A DNA stretch of 64,000 nucleotides, taken from Saccharopolyspora erythraea. Lineage in GTDB: Bacteria > Actinomycetota > Actinomycetes > Mycobacteriales > Pseudonocardiaceae. Both the position numbers and the translations under genes were made by a program. Below the pieces are notes generated by a model. The model made no database searches. It saw only the letters and a program-made list of their open reading frames with translations, and was not told where the DNA came from. Numbering within the stretch: the first letter of the stretch is position 1; every line of letters begins with the position of its first letter. Shown here in pieces: positions 8,160 to 16,056 of the stretch. Where the stretch lies: NCBI RefSeq assembly GCF_018141105.1, contig NZ_CP054839.1, positions 4,774,001 through 4,838,000 on the forward strand, written 5' to 3'.

Positions 8160-8289
8160 GACGCCAGCCTAGACGCCGCGCGCCAGCGGTTTCACGGACG
8201 CGCGCACCGGATCTCCCGCCCCTTCCGCGCTGATCAGGCCGTTGACCAAGCACGTTCGGGACCATTCGATCGGGTGATAGCGTTACCAG

Positions 8290-8880
8290 GTGGCGCTGAA
8301 GCACGCACTCCTGGCCGCTCTGCTGGAAGGCGAGGCGTCCGGCTACGACCTGGCCAAGCAGTTCGACGTATCGGTCGCCAACTTCTGGTCCGCCACGCCG
8401 CAGCAGCTCTACCGCGAGCTGGAGCGCCTGGCCGAAGACGGCCTGGTGGCCGCGCGGGTGGTACGTCAGGAGCGACGGCCCGACAAGCGGCTGTTCACGC
8501 TCACCGACGAGGGCAGGCGGCAGCTGGCCGCGTTCACCGCGCGGCAGCCCAGGCCCACGGCGATCCGCGACGAACTGCTGGTCAAGCTCCAAGCCGTGGA
8601 CGCAGGCGACCGTGACGCGGTCCGCACCTTCGTCCAGGAGCGCGTCGAGCTGGCACGCACCAAGCTCACCCGCTACGACCGGCTGCGCGAGCAGTTGCTG
8701 GACGGCCGGTCCGAGGACGACTACCTGCGCAGCGCCGATCGGATCGGGCCCTACCTCACCCTGATGCGGGGCAGGTCCTTCGAGGAGGACAACCTCCGCT
8801 GGGGCGAGCAGGTGTTGCGGATCCTGGCCGAGCGGGCCGACGCCGGCGCCGAGCGGGTCGACGTCGGCAGTGCCCGCTGA
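8290..8880 (+). CDS. PadR-family transcriptional regulator
   Basis: A 196-aa regulator. The winged helix occupies the first 85 residues: LLAALLEGEASGYDLAKQFD, then FWSATPQQLYRELERLAEDG and a wing ending in LFTLTDEGRRQL. A C-terminal dimerisation region (PadR_C type) follows, with VELARTKLTRYDRLREQLLD and a final helix. GTG start at 8290, immediately after an AGG. No operon partner: the upstream gene is divergent and the downstream gene convergent. The family usually represses phenolic-acid or efflux genes; no target is visible beside it. Confidence 0.8.
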   Translation: MALKHALLAALLEGEASGYDLAKQFDVSVANFWSATPQQLYRELERLAEDGLVAARVVRQERRPDKRLFTLTDEGRRQLAAFTARQPRPTAIRDELLVKLQAVDAGDRDAVRTFVQERVELARTKLTRYDRLREQLLDGRSEDDYLRSADRIGPYLTLMRGRSFEEDNLRWGEQVLRILAERADAGAERVDVGSAR

Positions 8881-8973
8881 GGCGCACGCCTCTCCTTTCG
8901 GAGCGTGTCGTCGACCGCAGCCGTGCTCGCTCGTCGCTTCGGCGGACCCGCGCCCTGACCACAGCGGCCGCGC

Positions 8974-9912
8974 TCACCAGTTCCGCGCTTCGCGCAGGAG
9001 CACGTCGCGGACCAGAGTGACGTGCGGGTGCTCGGTCGCCCCGCTGCGTTGCACGAGGAACGCCGTGTTGATCGGCGGATCGTCGGGCTCGAGCAGTGGC
9101 ACGAGCGCGCCGGAGCGGATTCCGGCGGCGCACAGGTAGCGCGGCAGCACGGTGATGCCCGCCCCGGCTTCGACCGCCGCCTGCACGCCGCGCAGGTCAG
9201 GCATCACGATGGCGGCCTGACCGGTCAGCCGCGCCCCGAAGACGTGCCGCCAGTAGCGGCGGGCGATCGGCAGGTCCTCGGCGTAGGTGACCAGCGGCGC
9301 CTCGCCCAGCGGCGCGGGGTCTCCGGCTTGGACCGCACCGATGCGCGCCGCCCAGGACGGCGCCGCCACGAGCACGAACTCCTCGTCCATCAGCGCGACG
9401 GCGGACACGCTGCGGCCGCGTGGCCGGATGGCGGAGACGACCAGGTCGGCCTGCCCGGCGCGCAGCCCGTCCAGCAGGTCGTCGGCGAGCCCGGTGGTCA
9501 CCCGCAGGCGCACGCCCTGCCGCACGAGCGGTGCGAGGGCGGGCATCACCCGGGCGCACAGCAGCTCAGCCGGGCCTGCCAGGTGCACCGGCTCGGCGGG
9601 TGCGCCGGCTCCGGGGCGGCCGCGCTCGGCCACCGCCGCCAGCTCGTCGAGCGGCGCGGCGACCTCGGCGGCCAGCTCGGTGGCCACCGGGGTGCTGGCC
9701 ACGCCGCGCGGCAGGCGTTCGAACAAGCGCCGACCCATCCGCTGCTCCAGCGCGCGGACCTGGCTGGTCACGGTCGGCTGCGAGAGCCCGAGCAGCCCGG
9801 CCGCCGCGGTGAAGGACCCGGCGCGGTGCACGGCGAGGAAGGTCCGGAGCAGTCCGAGGTCCAGCGGCCCGCCCGCGGCGACCTCGGAGCGATCAGGATT
9901 CCTATGGGACAT
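8974..9912 (-). CDS. LysR-family transcriptional regulator
   Basis: A 312-aa LTTR. The N-terminal winged helix is near residues 20-80 (LRTFLAVHRAGSFTAAAGLL then LSQPTVTSQVRALEQRMGRR), and the periplasmic-binding-like effector domain fills the rest, with VHLAGPAELLCARVMPAL and EAGAGITVLPRYLCAAG. ATG 9912 is used; a perfect inverted repeat (9911-9926) overlaps it. It is divergent from the DJ-1/PfpI gene at 10041, the normal arrangement for an LTTR and its target. The 128-bp gap is the probable control region. Confidence 0.85.
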   Translation of the reverse strand: MSHRNPDRSEVAAGGPLDLGLLRTFLAVHRAGSFTAAAGLLGLSQPTVTSQVRALEQRMGRRLFERLPRGVASTPVATELAAEVAAPLDELAAVAERGRPGAGAPAEPVHLAGPAELLCARVMPALAPLVRQGVRLRVTTGLADDLLDGLRAGQADLVVSAIRPRGRSVSAVALMDEEFVLVAAPSWAARIGAVQAGDPAPLGEAPLVTYAEDLPIARRYWRHVFGARLTGQAAIVMPDLRGVQAAVEAGAGITVLPRYLCAAGIRSGALVPLLEPDDPPINTAFLVQRSGATEHPHVTLVRDVLLREARNW

Positions 9913-9926
9913 AGAGACAACTCTAT
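9911..9926. promoter_or_regulatory. LysR-type operator candidate
   Basis: ATAGAG-ACAA-CTCTAT, a perfect 6-bp inverted repeat that overlaps the ATG of the LysR gene and lies in the intergenic region shared with the divergent DJ-1/PfpI gene. Its AT-rich arms stand out from the GC-rich surroundings. Confidence 0.5.
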
Positions 9927-10040
9927 TGGCAGGGTGATGGGGAGCGCGCCTAGCGTCGGAGTCGGCGCCACCCGGCGGACCGCACGGCCCGCCGACCGGC
10001 GCTGTCAGCACAGCCGAGACCCGAGGGAAACTTCCGCGAC

Positions 10041-10736
10041 ATGGCCAAGATCTTGTTCGTGATGACCGGTGCCGACCACTGGACGCTGGCGGACGGCACC
10101 TTGCACCCGACCGGCTTCTGGGCCGAGGAGGCCGTGGCGCCGTACGAGGCGTTCAAGGCCGCGGGCCACGAGATCGTGGTCGCTACACCGGGCGGCGTGG
10201 TGCCGCCCGTGGACGAGACCAGCCTGGCGCCCGAGTCCAACGGCGGTCAGGAGGGCGCCGACCGGATCGCGAGCGCGCTCGCCGGCATGACCGAGCTCAA
10301 GCAGCCGATCAAGCTCGGCGATGTCGAGCTGTCCGACTACGCGGCGGTGTTCTACCCCGGCGGCCACGGGCCGATGGAGGACCTCGCGGTCGACGCCGAC
10401 TCCGGCGCTCTGCTGACCCGCGCGCTCGACTCGGGCAAGCCGCTCGGCGTGGTGTGCCACGCGCCGGCCGCGCTGCTCGCCGCCAGGAACGGCGACGGCG
10501 CCTCCCCGTTCTCCGGGTACCGGTTGACCGGCTTCACCAACGCCGAGGAGAAGCAGGCCGGGCTCGCCGACAAGGCCGCGTGGCTGCTCCAGGACCGGCT
10601 GGTGGAGATCGGCGCGGACTTCCAGGAAGGCGAGCCGTGGGCCGCCCACGTCGTGGCCGACCGCAACCTGTTCACCGGCCAGAACCCGGCCTCGTCGGCT
10701 CCCCTGGCGGCAGAGATCAACAAGCAGCTGGGCTGA
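10041..10736 (+). CDS. DJ-1/PfpI-superfamily protein (Hsp31/glyoxalase III-like)
   Basis: A 231-aa single-domain protein. The nucleophile elbow is VCHAPAALLAA with Cys near residue 139, and the preceding YPGGHGPMEDL supplies the acidic/oxyanion region. The extra N-terminal segment with HWTLADGTLHPTGFWAEE is typical of the Hsp31-like branch, which has glutathione-independent glyoxalase or chaperone activity. It would protect against reactive carbonyls in the cytosol. The ATG at 10041 has only a weak, distant GAGGGA. It is divergent from the LysR gene and probably activated by it. Confidence 0.8.
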   Translation: MAKILFVMTGADHWTLADGTLHPTGFWAEEAVAPYEAFKAAGHEIVVATPGGVVPPVDETSLAPESNGGQEGADRIASALAGMTELKQPIKLGDVELSDYAAVFYPGGHGPMEDLAVDADSGALLTRALDSGKPLGVVCHAPAALLAARNGDGASPFSGYRLTGFTNAEEKQAGLADKAAWLLQDRLVEIGADFQEGEPWAAHVVADRNLFTGQNPASSAPLAAEINKQLG

Positions 10737-10741
10737 CCTCC

Positions 10742-10773
10742 CGGCGGGCGTCCGGTCGGCCGGGCGCCCGCCG
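10742..10773. terminator. Bidirectional hairpin between convergent genes
   Basis: Perfect 9-bp stem CGGCGGGCG / CGCCCGCCG with a 14-nt loop, beginning 6 nt after the DJ-1/PfpI stop and ending 5 nt before the KAS III-like stop on the other strand. Confidence 0.6.
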
Positions 10774-10777
10774 ATGG

Positions 10778-11764
10778 TCAGCTGCCCCAGCGCACGGCGG
10801 CCGCGGCGGCGAAGTCACCGGTGTGCGCGAACCCGGCGAGCACCACCAGCGATCCGCTCCGGACAGTCCCGTCGCGAAGCGCCCGGTCCAGCGTGACGGG
10901 GATGCCCGCGCCGAACAGGTTGCCGCAGTCGTCGAAGGTGTCCGGGTGCCGTCGCGGGTCGAGCCCCAGCGCGTCGCGCCAGGCGCGCAGGAACGCCCGG
11001 TTGGGCTGGTTGGTCACGAGCGTGTCGATGTCGGCGGCCGGCACGCCCACCTCCGCGCACAGCTTCATGACGATCTCGGGCACGAGGCGCTTGCCGTTGG
11101 TCACCGCTTCCCTGACGCCGGACTCGGTGAAGTTGACGCGGAGCTGCCCCGCTCCCGGCTCCCAGTACTTGCGGCCGTCGTCGGACTCCAGGCGCATGTG
11201 CCCGGCGAGCTCGGCCGCGTGGTGGGTCTCGACGTGCAGGACCGGGGACTCGGCCGACGCCGTCAGCAGCGCGACACCTGCCCCGTCCCCCGGGATCGCC
11301 GCCTGGGGCAGCCCGCGGACGTCGGACTGCACGAAGATCTGTCCGCTGAGGTTGGCGACGTTGCAGACCAGTGCGGACTCCGCCGCCCCGGAGCCGAGGA
11401 ACCGGCGCGCGAGCTTGAGCATGTAGACGAACGAGGCGCAGCCTGTGTTGTGCAGGTCGATGACCCATTCCGGGTCGGCGCCCAGCCGGTGCGCCAGCTC
11501 GCCGCCGCAACCGTGGATCGGGTTGTCCAGCAACGCGGTCTGGGTGATGAGCACGTCGATGTCGCGGACGGCGGACCGCCCGTGCCGCGCAACCAGCCCC
11601 GCGCAGGCGCGTTCGAGCATGTCCGCCGCGGTCTCGTCCGCGGCCACCCGGTGCCGGAACAGCGGCGGCTCGAACATGGCGCCCGGGGCGGACTCGACGT
11701 GGCCGGTGGGGACCCGCAGTGCCGGCAGATAGCTGGAGACGTCGAGCAGGCTCACCGGCCTCAT
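10778..11764 (-). CDS. 3-oxoacyl-ACP synthase III-like protein (His to Asn variant)
   Basis: A 328-aa thiolase-fold protein. The active-site Cys is in HNTGCASFVYML near residue 107 and the Asn in DDCGNLFGAGIPV near 280. The motif that normally reads HQAN carries Asn for the catalytic His: LVTNQPNRAF near residue 252. Decarboxylative condensation is therefore doubtful; KAS III relatives in secondary metabolism (CerJ and ChlB3/ChlB6 types) act as acyltransferases instead. ATG 11764 follows GAGGGGTGGGGAC. It is the last gene of a probable minus-strand unit after a ThDP enzyme and a glycosyltransferase. Role in acyl transfer is inference. Confidence 0.7.
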   Translation of the reverse strand: MRPVSLLDVSSYLPALRVPTGHVESAPGAMFEPPLFRHRVAADETAADMLERACAGLVARHGRSAVRDIDVLITQTALLDNPIHGCGGELAHRLGADPEWVIDLHNTGCASFVYMLKLARRFLGSGAAESALVCNVANLSGQIFVQSDVRGLPQAAIPGDGAGVALLTASAESPVLHVETHHAAELAGHMRLESDDGRKYWEPGAGQLRVNFTESGVREAVTNGKRLVPEIVMKLCAEVGVPAADIDTLVTNQPNRAFLRAWRDALGLDPRRHPDTFDDCGNLFGAGIPVTLDRALRDGTVRSGSLVVLAGFAHTGDFAAAAAVRWGS

Positions 11765-11816
11765 GTCCCCACCCCTCGACGGCCTGCGACCGCACGGGCC
11801 GAGGCGAGCTGCGAGT

Positions 11817-13541
11817 TCACCGCTGGCACGGGATCATCCCCTCCCTCAGGAAAGCGGCGACCGGGGGCATCTCGTCGGCGTCGCAGTCGACGGAGATGAA
11901 CGCGGGCCCGGGCGCGGACCCGGTCGCCACGAGAGCGTCGGCCAGCTCCAGCGCGGTCGTGGCGTTGCGCGCCTCCAGGCTCGGGAACATCGCGTTGACC
12001 CCGGCCGCGATGCTGGTGCCCGCGAACCGGTTGTAGCTGTACCGGCCGCCGTAGTGCAGTTGTTCGCGCGTCACGCACATGGCGTGGGCGTTGTTGTTCA
12101 GCACGATGAAGGTGATCGGCAACCCGTGCTCGACCGCGGTGTGCACTTCCAGGCCATGCATGTAGAAAGCGCCGTCCCCGGCGATCACGAAGGTCCGCGC
12201 CACGTCGGCGGAGTCGGCGAAGCTCGCGCCGATCGCGGCCCCGAAGGTGTAGCCCATGCCGCCCATGCCCATCGCCACGACGAACCGCCCGCCCCGCGGC
12301 ACCGCCAGGTGGTGGATCGCCGCCGCACCGCAGTTGCCCGCATCGACGAAAACCCGCGCACCCCGCGGCAGCGCCGCCTCGATGACCGCCATCGCCTCCA
12401 CGTAGCCGATACCGCCGCCCGCGGGCCGGGCTCCCGGATAGCGCTCGACTCCCGACGGCTGCCGGGCCTGGCGCGCCGGAGGGCCGCTCAACCGGTGGGT
12501 CAGCGCTCGCAGCGTCGGCGCCAGGTCGCCGGGCAGCACGATCGACCCGACGTGCGGACGCTCCCTGGAGACCGCCACCACCGGTCTGCCTGCGAGCAGG
12601 TGGTCGAGGCCGTCCCGCGCGACAACGGGCAGACGGGTTCCCACCAGCAGGCATGCCGAGGACTCGCGCAGCGCACGGGTGACGGTCGGATGCCCCATGA
12701 CACCGGAGACACCGACGAAACGCGGGTCGCCGTTGTCGAAGGCGTCCTTGCCGTCCGGCGCCACCGCCACTCGCGCGTCGAGCGCGTCGACCAGCCGTGC
12801 CAGGTCTTCGCGGGCACCGCGGCGCGCCACGTCGTCACCGGCGATGACGAGCACGCCACCGGCCCGGCGGGCCGCCTCCAGCACGCCCACCGCACGCGGC
12901 AGCTCGCGGTTGTGCGGCGCGACCTCCGCTCTGGGGCGGGGCAGTCCGGCGCAGCCGGTGACCCGGGCCTGCTGCACGTCCTTGGGCAGCAGGAGCACGG
13001 CCGGTCCGCCGGGCGGGGCCAGTGCGGCCTCGATCGCCTCCGCCAGCCGGTGCTGGAGGTCGTGGGGGGCGTCGAGACGGGCGCAATACCGCGCCACCGC
13101 ACCGAAAACCGCTTCGGCGTCGAGGCAGCCGGGCGCACCGCTGGTGTCCTGGAACGCCCCACGGCCCTCGATCCCGGTGGCCGGCTGCCCGACCAGCGCC
13201 AGCACCGGCACCCGCGACGCGAACGACTCGCCGAGCGCGGGCACCAGGTTCAGCGCGCCTCCGCCCGAGGTCGCCGCGACCACGCCGAGCCCGCCGGTGA
13301 GGCGCGCGTGCCCGTCGGCCATGGCTGCCGCGGAGAACTCGTGCTTGGCCAGCACGCCGGTCACCGCCGGGCTGGCGTGCAGCGCGTCGTAGAGGTCCTC
13401 GATGTTGGCGCCGCCGACTCCGAAGACGTGGCTCACCCCGGCCGCGGCCAGGCCGCGCACCAGGACGTCCACCGAGCGGGGAGCGCCGTGCGCGGCCCTG
13501 CCGCCGCCGGTGCTGGATCGCACCGCGAATGACCTGTCCAC
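11817..13541 (-). CDS. Thiamine-diphosphate-dependent enzyme (acetolactate synthase/decarboxylase family)
   Basis: A 574-aa protein with the three-domain layout of the POX/ALS family. The Glu that activates ThDP is in GVLAKHEFSAAAMADGHARL near residue 65. The cofactor motif runs from GDGAFYMHGLEVHTAVEHG to the LNNN near 455-482. The C-terminal region MGMGGMGYTFGAAIGASFAD forms the pyrophosphate site. GTG 13541 is chosen because GGGGGAGGGGC precedes it. Family reactions include acyloin formation and 2-oxo acid decarboxylation. Between a glycosyltransferase and a KAS III-like gene it is more likely biosynthetic than a branched-chain amino acid enzyme; no ilvN-type small subunit is near. Substrate unknown. 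Confidence 0.8.
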   Translation of the reverse strand: MDRSFAVRSSTGGGRAAHGAPRSVDVLVRGLAAAGVSHVFGVGGANIEDLYDALHASPAVTGVLAKHEFSAAAMADGHARLTGGLGVVAATSGGGALNLVPALGESFASRVPVLALVGQPATGIEGRGAFQDTSGAPGCLDAEAVFGAVARYCARLDAPHDLQHRLAEAIEAALAPPGGPAVLLLPKDVQQARVTGCAGLPRPRAEVAPHNRELPRAVGVLEAARRAGGVLVIAGDDVARRGAREDLARLVDALDARVAVAPDGKDAFDNGDPRFVGVSGVMGHPTVTRALRESSACLLVGTRLPVVARDGLDHLLAGRPVVAVSRERPHVGSIVLPGDLAPTLRALTHRLSGPPARQARQPSGVERYPGARPAGGGIGYVEAMAVIEAALPRGARVFVDAGNCGAAAIHHLAVPRGGRFVVAMGMGGMGYTFGAAIGASFADSADVARTFVIAGDGAFYMHGLEVHTAVEHGLPITFIVLNNNAHAMCVTREQLHYGGRYSYNRFAGTSIAAGVNAMFPSLEARNATTALELADALVATGSAPGPAFISVDCDADEMPPVAAFLREGMIPCQR

Positions 13542-13569
13542 GCCCCTCCCCCGTCGTGCTGTGCTGCCG

Positions 13570-13597
13570 GGCTCCCGTCGCCGATCAGACGGGAGCC
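13570..13597. terminator. Hairpin at the end of the glycosyltransferase gene
   Basis: Perfect 9-bp stem GGCTCCCGT / ACGGGAGCC with a 10-nt loop. It contains the glycosyltransferase TGA (13585-13587) and lies 29 nt before the GTG of the next gene, so it is either an intra-operon attenuator or a sign that the ThDP gene has its own promoter. Confidence 0.45.
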
Positions 13598-14901
13598 GTC
13601 CGCGTTGCCGCCCCGGTCCAGTGGCCGACCGCAACCAGCTCCTCCAGCGCCGGGACGATGTCGTGCGGGCTGGGCGTGGCCGCGACCTCCTCCGCCAGCC
13701 GACCGGCGTTCGCGGCGAACGAGGGCTCGTCGACGAGCCTGCCGAGCTGCTCGCGCAACAGCCGCGGACCGAGTTCCTCCGGCAGACAGGTGATTCCCGC
13801 GCCCTGCTCGGCCAGTGCCGCCGCAAGCTGGCGTTCGTCCCAGATCGCGGTGGGGACCACCAGTTGGGGCACCGCGTGCACCAGCGCGGTGTTCATCGTG
13901 CCCGCGCCGCCGTGGTGGACGATCGCGGAGCAGGTCGGCAGCAGAGCGTCGAGCGGAACGAAGTCGACCAGCCGGACGTTGGCCGGAACCGGAACCCGAC
14001 CGAGCTGGTCGGCGGTCAGCGTCGCGACGACCTCGGCGTCGAGGGTGGAGACCGCTTCCAGGAGATCTTCCACCGGGAGGTCGTAGGCGGCCATGCCGGG
14101 CACGTGCGAACCGTCACGCACCTGCGAACGGCCCGACATTCCCAGGGTGAGGCAGACCCGCGTGCGGGCCGGCGGCTCGCGCAGCCAGTCCGGGACCGCC
14201 GAAGGCCCGTGGTAGGGCACCGGCCGCATCGGCAGCCGGACCAGGTCGAGGTCCGGGCTCATCCAGGACGGCAGCGGGTCGATGGTCAGCTGGCCGACCA
14301 CGGCCTGCTCGTCGAAGTCGCACCCGAACCGCGCGAGCTTTCCGCCGAGCCAGTCGGCGACCGGGTCACCGGTCACCTCCGGAGCGTCCGGCGAATCGAG
14401 CAACAGAGCACGCAGCCGGGCGAGGTTGTCGACGCCGCTGAGCAGCCTCGCGTGCGCGGTGCCGGTCGCCTTCGCCACCACCGGCCCGGCGTAGGTGAGC
14501 GCGTCCCACACCACCAGGTCCGGCCGCCACCACCGGGTGAACGCGGCGAGGTCGCGCAGGAGGGCGTCCGGCATCAGCGCGTCGAGGGCGAGCGGGGCGT
14601 GGATGTAGGTGGTGAACAGCCCGCGCAGATACCGCGGGGTCAGCACCTCCGGCCGTTGCTCGGCTATGTCGAAGCCGGAGGCGTAGACGGTGTCCTCGAA
14701 GGACACCTCGGCGTGCCGGGCCGCGAAGTCGAGCTCGGCACCGACCGGTACCGCCGTGAGCCCCGCCTGCTGGATCGCGCGCGCCGTTTCCGGCTGCCCG
14801 GCCACGCGGACCTCGTGCCCGGCCGCGCGCAGCGCCCACGCCAGCGGCGCCAGGAGGTGCAGGTGCGAGGGGATCGGGAAGGTCGTGAACAGCACGCGCA
14901 C
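13585..14901 (-). CDS. Macrolide-type glycosyltransferase (GT1, activator-dependent-like)
   Basis: A 438-aa GT-B enzyme that would move a sugar from an NDP-sugar to a small aglycone. It starts MRVLFTTFPIPSHLHLLAPL (GTG 14901, behind GAGGTGAG) and carries the donor-binding HHGGAGTMNTALVHAVPQLV near residue 330, then PTAIWDERQLAAALAEQGAG. This signature belongs to the EryCIII/DesVII/TylM2 branch, members of which need a P450-like activator protein. No activator gene or deoxysugar genes are adjacent; the P450 at 54157 is 39 kb away and has an intact haem site. It heads the cluster with the ThDP enzyme and KAS III-like genes. Confidence 0.8.
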   Translation of the reverse strand: MRVLFTTFPIPSHLHLLAPLAWALRAAGHEVRVAGQPETARAIQQAGLTAVPVGAELDFAARHAEVSFEDTVYASGFDIAEQRPEVLTPRYLRGLFTTYIHAPLALDALMPDALLRDLAAFTRWWRPDLVVWDALTYAGPVVAKATGTAHARLLSGVDNLARLRALLLDSPDAPEVTGDPVADWLGGKLARFGCDFDEQAVVGQLTIDPLPSWMSPDLDLVRLPMRPVPYHGPSAVPDWLREPPARTRVCLTLGMSGRSQVRDGSHVPGMAAYDLPVEDLLEAVSTLDAEVVATLTADQLGRVPVPANVRLVDFVPLDALLPTCSAIVHHGGAGTMNTALVHAVPQLVVPTAIWDERQLAAALAEQGAGITCLPEELGPRLLREQLGRLVDEPSFAANAGRLAEEVAATPSPHDIVPALEELVAVGHWTGAATRTAPV

Positions 14902-15080
14902 GGTGGCTCACCTCGCCCGTTGGGCCGACGGCCGGGGCTCCGCCGTCGTTCTGCCGCGGGAAAACGTGACCACAGGCGGGTTATTCCGTTCGTCTCCGAC
15001 GCCGACCCATGGCTGGTTCACCCGAACAGGCCGAGGTTATCAGCGCGAACTCCCCCGCGTTCGGCGGAAACCTCGAAGGT

Positions 15081-15146
15081 GTGACTGCGTTGAGCATCAG
15101 CAAGATCGCCTACATCGTCGGATCATTGCGTTCCACGGCAAGGGAT
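15081..15146 (+). pseudogene. 5' fragment of an NADPH-dependent FMN reductase
   Basis: From GTG 15081 the translation begins MTALSISKIAYIVGSLRS, which matches the start of NADPH-dependent FMN reductases (KIAYIVGSLR followed by S-x-N in the flavin phosphate loop). After about 20 residues the match stops and no later part of that family is found in any frame. It is a deletion remnant, divergent from the glycosyltransferase gene. The match is short, so the identity is moderately certain. Confidence 0.45.
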
Positions 15147-15188
15147 AACGATCAACTGTCGACTTCGGACTCACGGTCCGCGCGGTCG

Positions 15189-15763
15189 TCAGCCGACGTG
15201 CACCAGGGGGCGCCGGTGCGGATCGGGCTCGGCGCGACGCAGCACCTCGCGGGTGAGCGGAGCGATGTCGCCGCCACCGGACATGAGGTAGCTGACCAGG
15301 AACTTGAACGGGTTGCCCTCGGTCCACCGGAAGTACACGTGCGACATCACGCCCCTTCTCGTCGCGGATGTCCAGGAGCACGGCGGCGATGGCGTTGGCG
15401 ACCGAAGGACTTCCCACCCGCAGCACGCGGTACCCGGCGACCCGGTGTCCGCCGACCTCGAGCGCCGACTCGAACTCCGAGGTGCAGCACGACGGCATCC
15501 TGGTGGCGGGCGAGGAAGTCGGCGGCCCACAGGTCCAGCTGCCTGGCGCGCAACGCGACGAGGTACTGGTTGGCCGAGGGCTGCACGACCCAGCGCATCC
15601 TGGCGAAGTTGTAGTCGATGCGCCGCACCGCCTCGTCCGCGGCGCGGTCGCCGAGGATCGAGTGCGGCGAGCGGCTCTCGCAGGCACGCAGGTAGAGCGT
15701 GCACAGCATCGTCCACTCCACCGTCCACCAGCGGATCCCGGTGAAGTCGGCCTTGCCGGTCAT
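15189..15763 (-). pseudogene. Leucine-carboxyl-methyltransferase-like fragment joined to an unknown fragment
   Basis: ATG 15763 (behind GGAGGGAC) opens MTGKADFTGIRWWTVEWTML and continues through SILGDRAADEAVRRIDYNFA to DAVVLHLG, the N-terminal third of a Ppm1/LCMT-type O-methyltransferase up to its SAM motif. At about 15485 that match ends. The next segment, read in a second frame, gives FESALEVGGHRVAGYRVLRV and AIAAVLLDIRDEKGRD; a third frame gives SHVYFRWTEGNPFKFLVSYL up to a TGA at 15189. The later two pieces look like one protein broken by a frameshift and belong to a family I do not recognise. The locus is a fusion scar and probably non-functional. Confidence 0.55.
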
Positions 15764-16056
15764 CGGCCGTCCCTCCTCCGCGCGCGGTAGTCCTCCCACC
15801 GTCGCATGAACTCATCGCCCACGTCCTGGGCGGCGAACTCGCAGAAGTCGCGCAGATCCGCCAGGCGCTCGCGCTGGTCGGCGCGGTCCTCGCCGACCAC
15901 CGACAGCCCGAACTCGGCGGCCTCGGCCCCGGCGCGCAGCCGGGCGAACTGCACTCGCAGCACCTGCGTGAAACCACCCGGCGTGAGGCGGTAGTGGTGC
16001 TGCCGGGTCGCCGACGGCAGCCGCTCGACGACCCCCACGTCGGCGCTGGTCAGGAA
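15760..16056 (-). pseudogene. Transcriptional regulator, C-terminal part only (GbsR/MarR-like)
   Basis: About 98 residues, beginning FLTSADVGVVERLPSATRQH, then HYRLTPGGFTQVLRVQFARL, a helical segment and DEFMRRWEDYRARRRDGR at the end. This resembles the wing and dimerisation helices of GbsR/MarR-type regulators, but the recognition helix is missing: the match begins exactly where the DeoR gene ends (TGA 16050-16052). Its stop overlaps the ATG of the methyltransferase fragment as ATGA, the remains of a regulator/methyltransferase pair. Family assignment is tentative. Confidence 0.5.
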
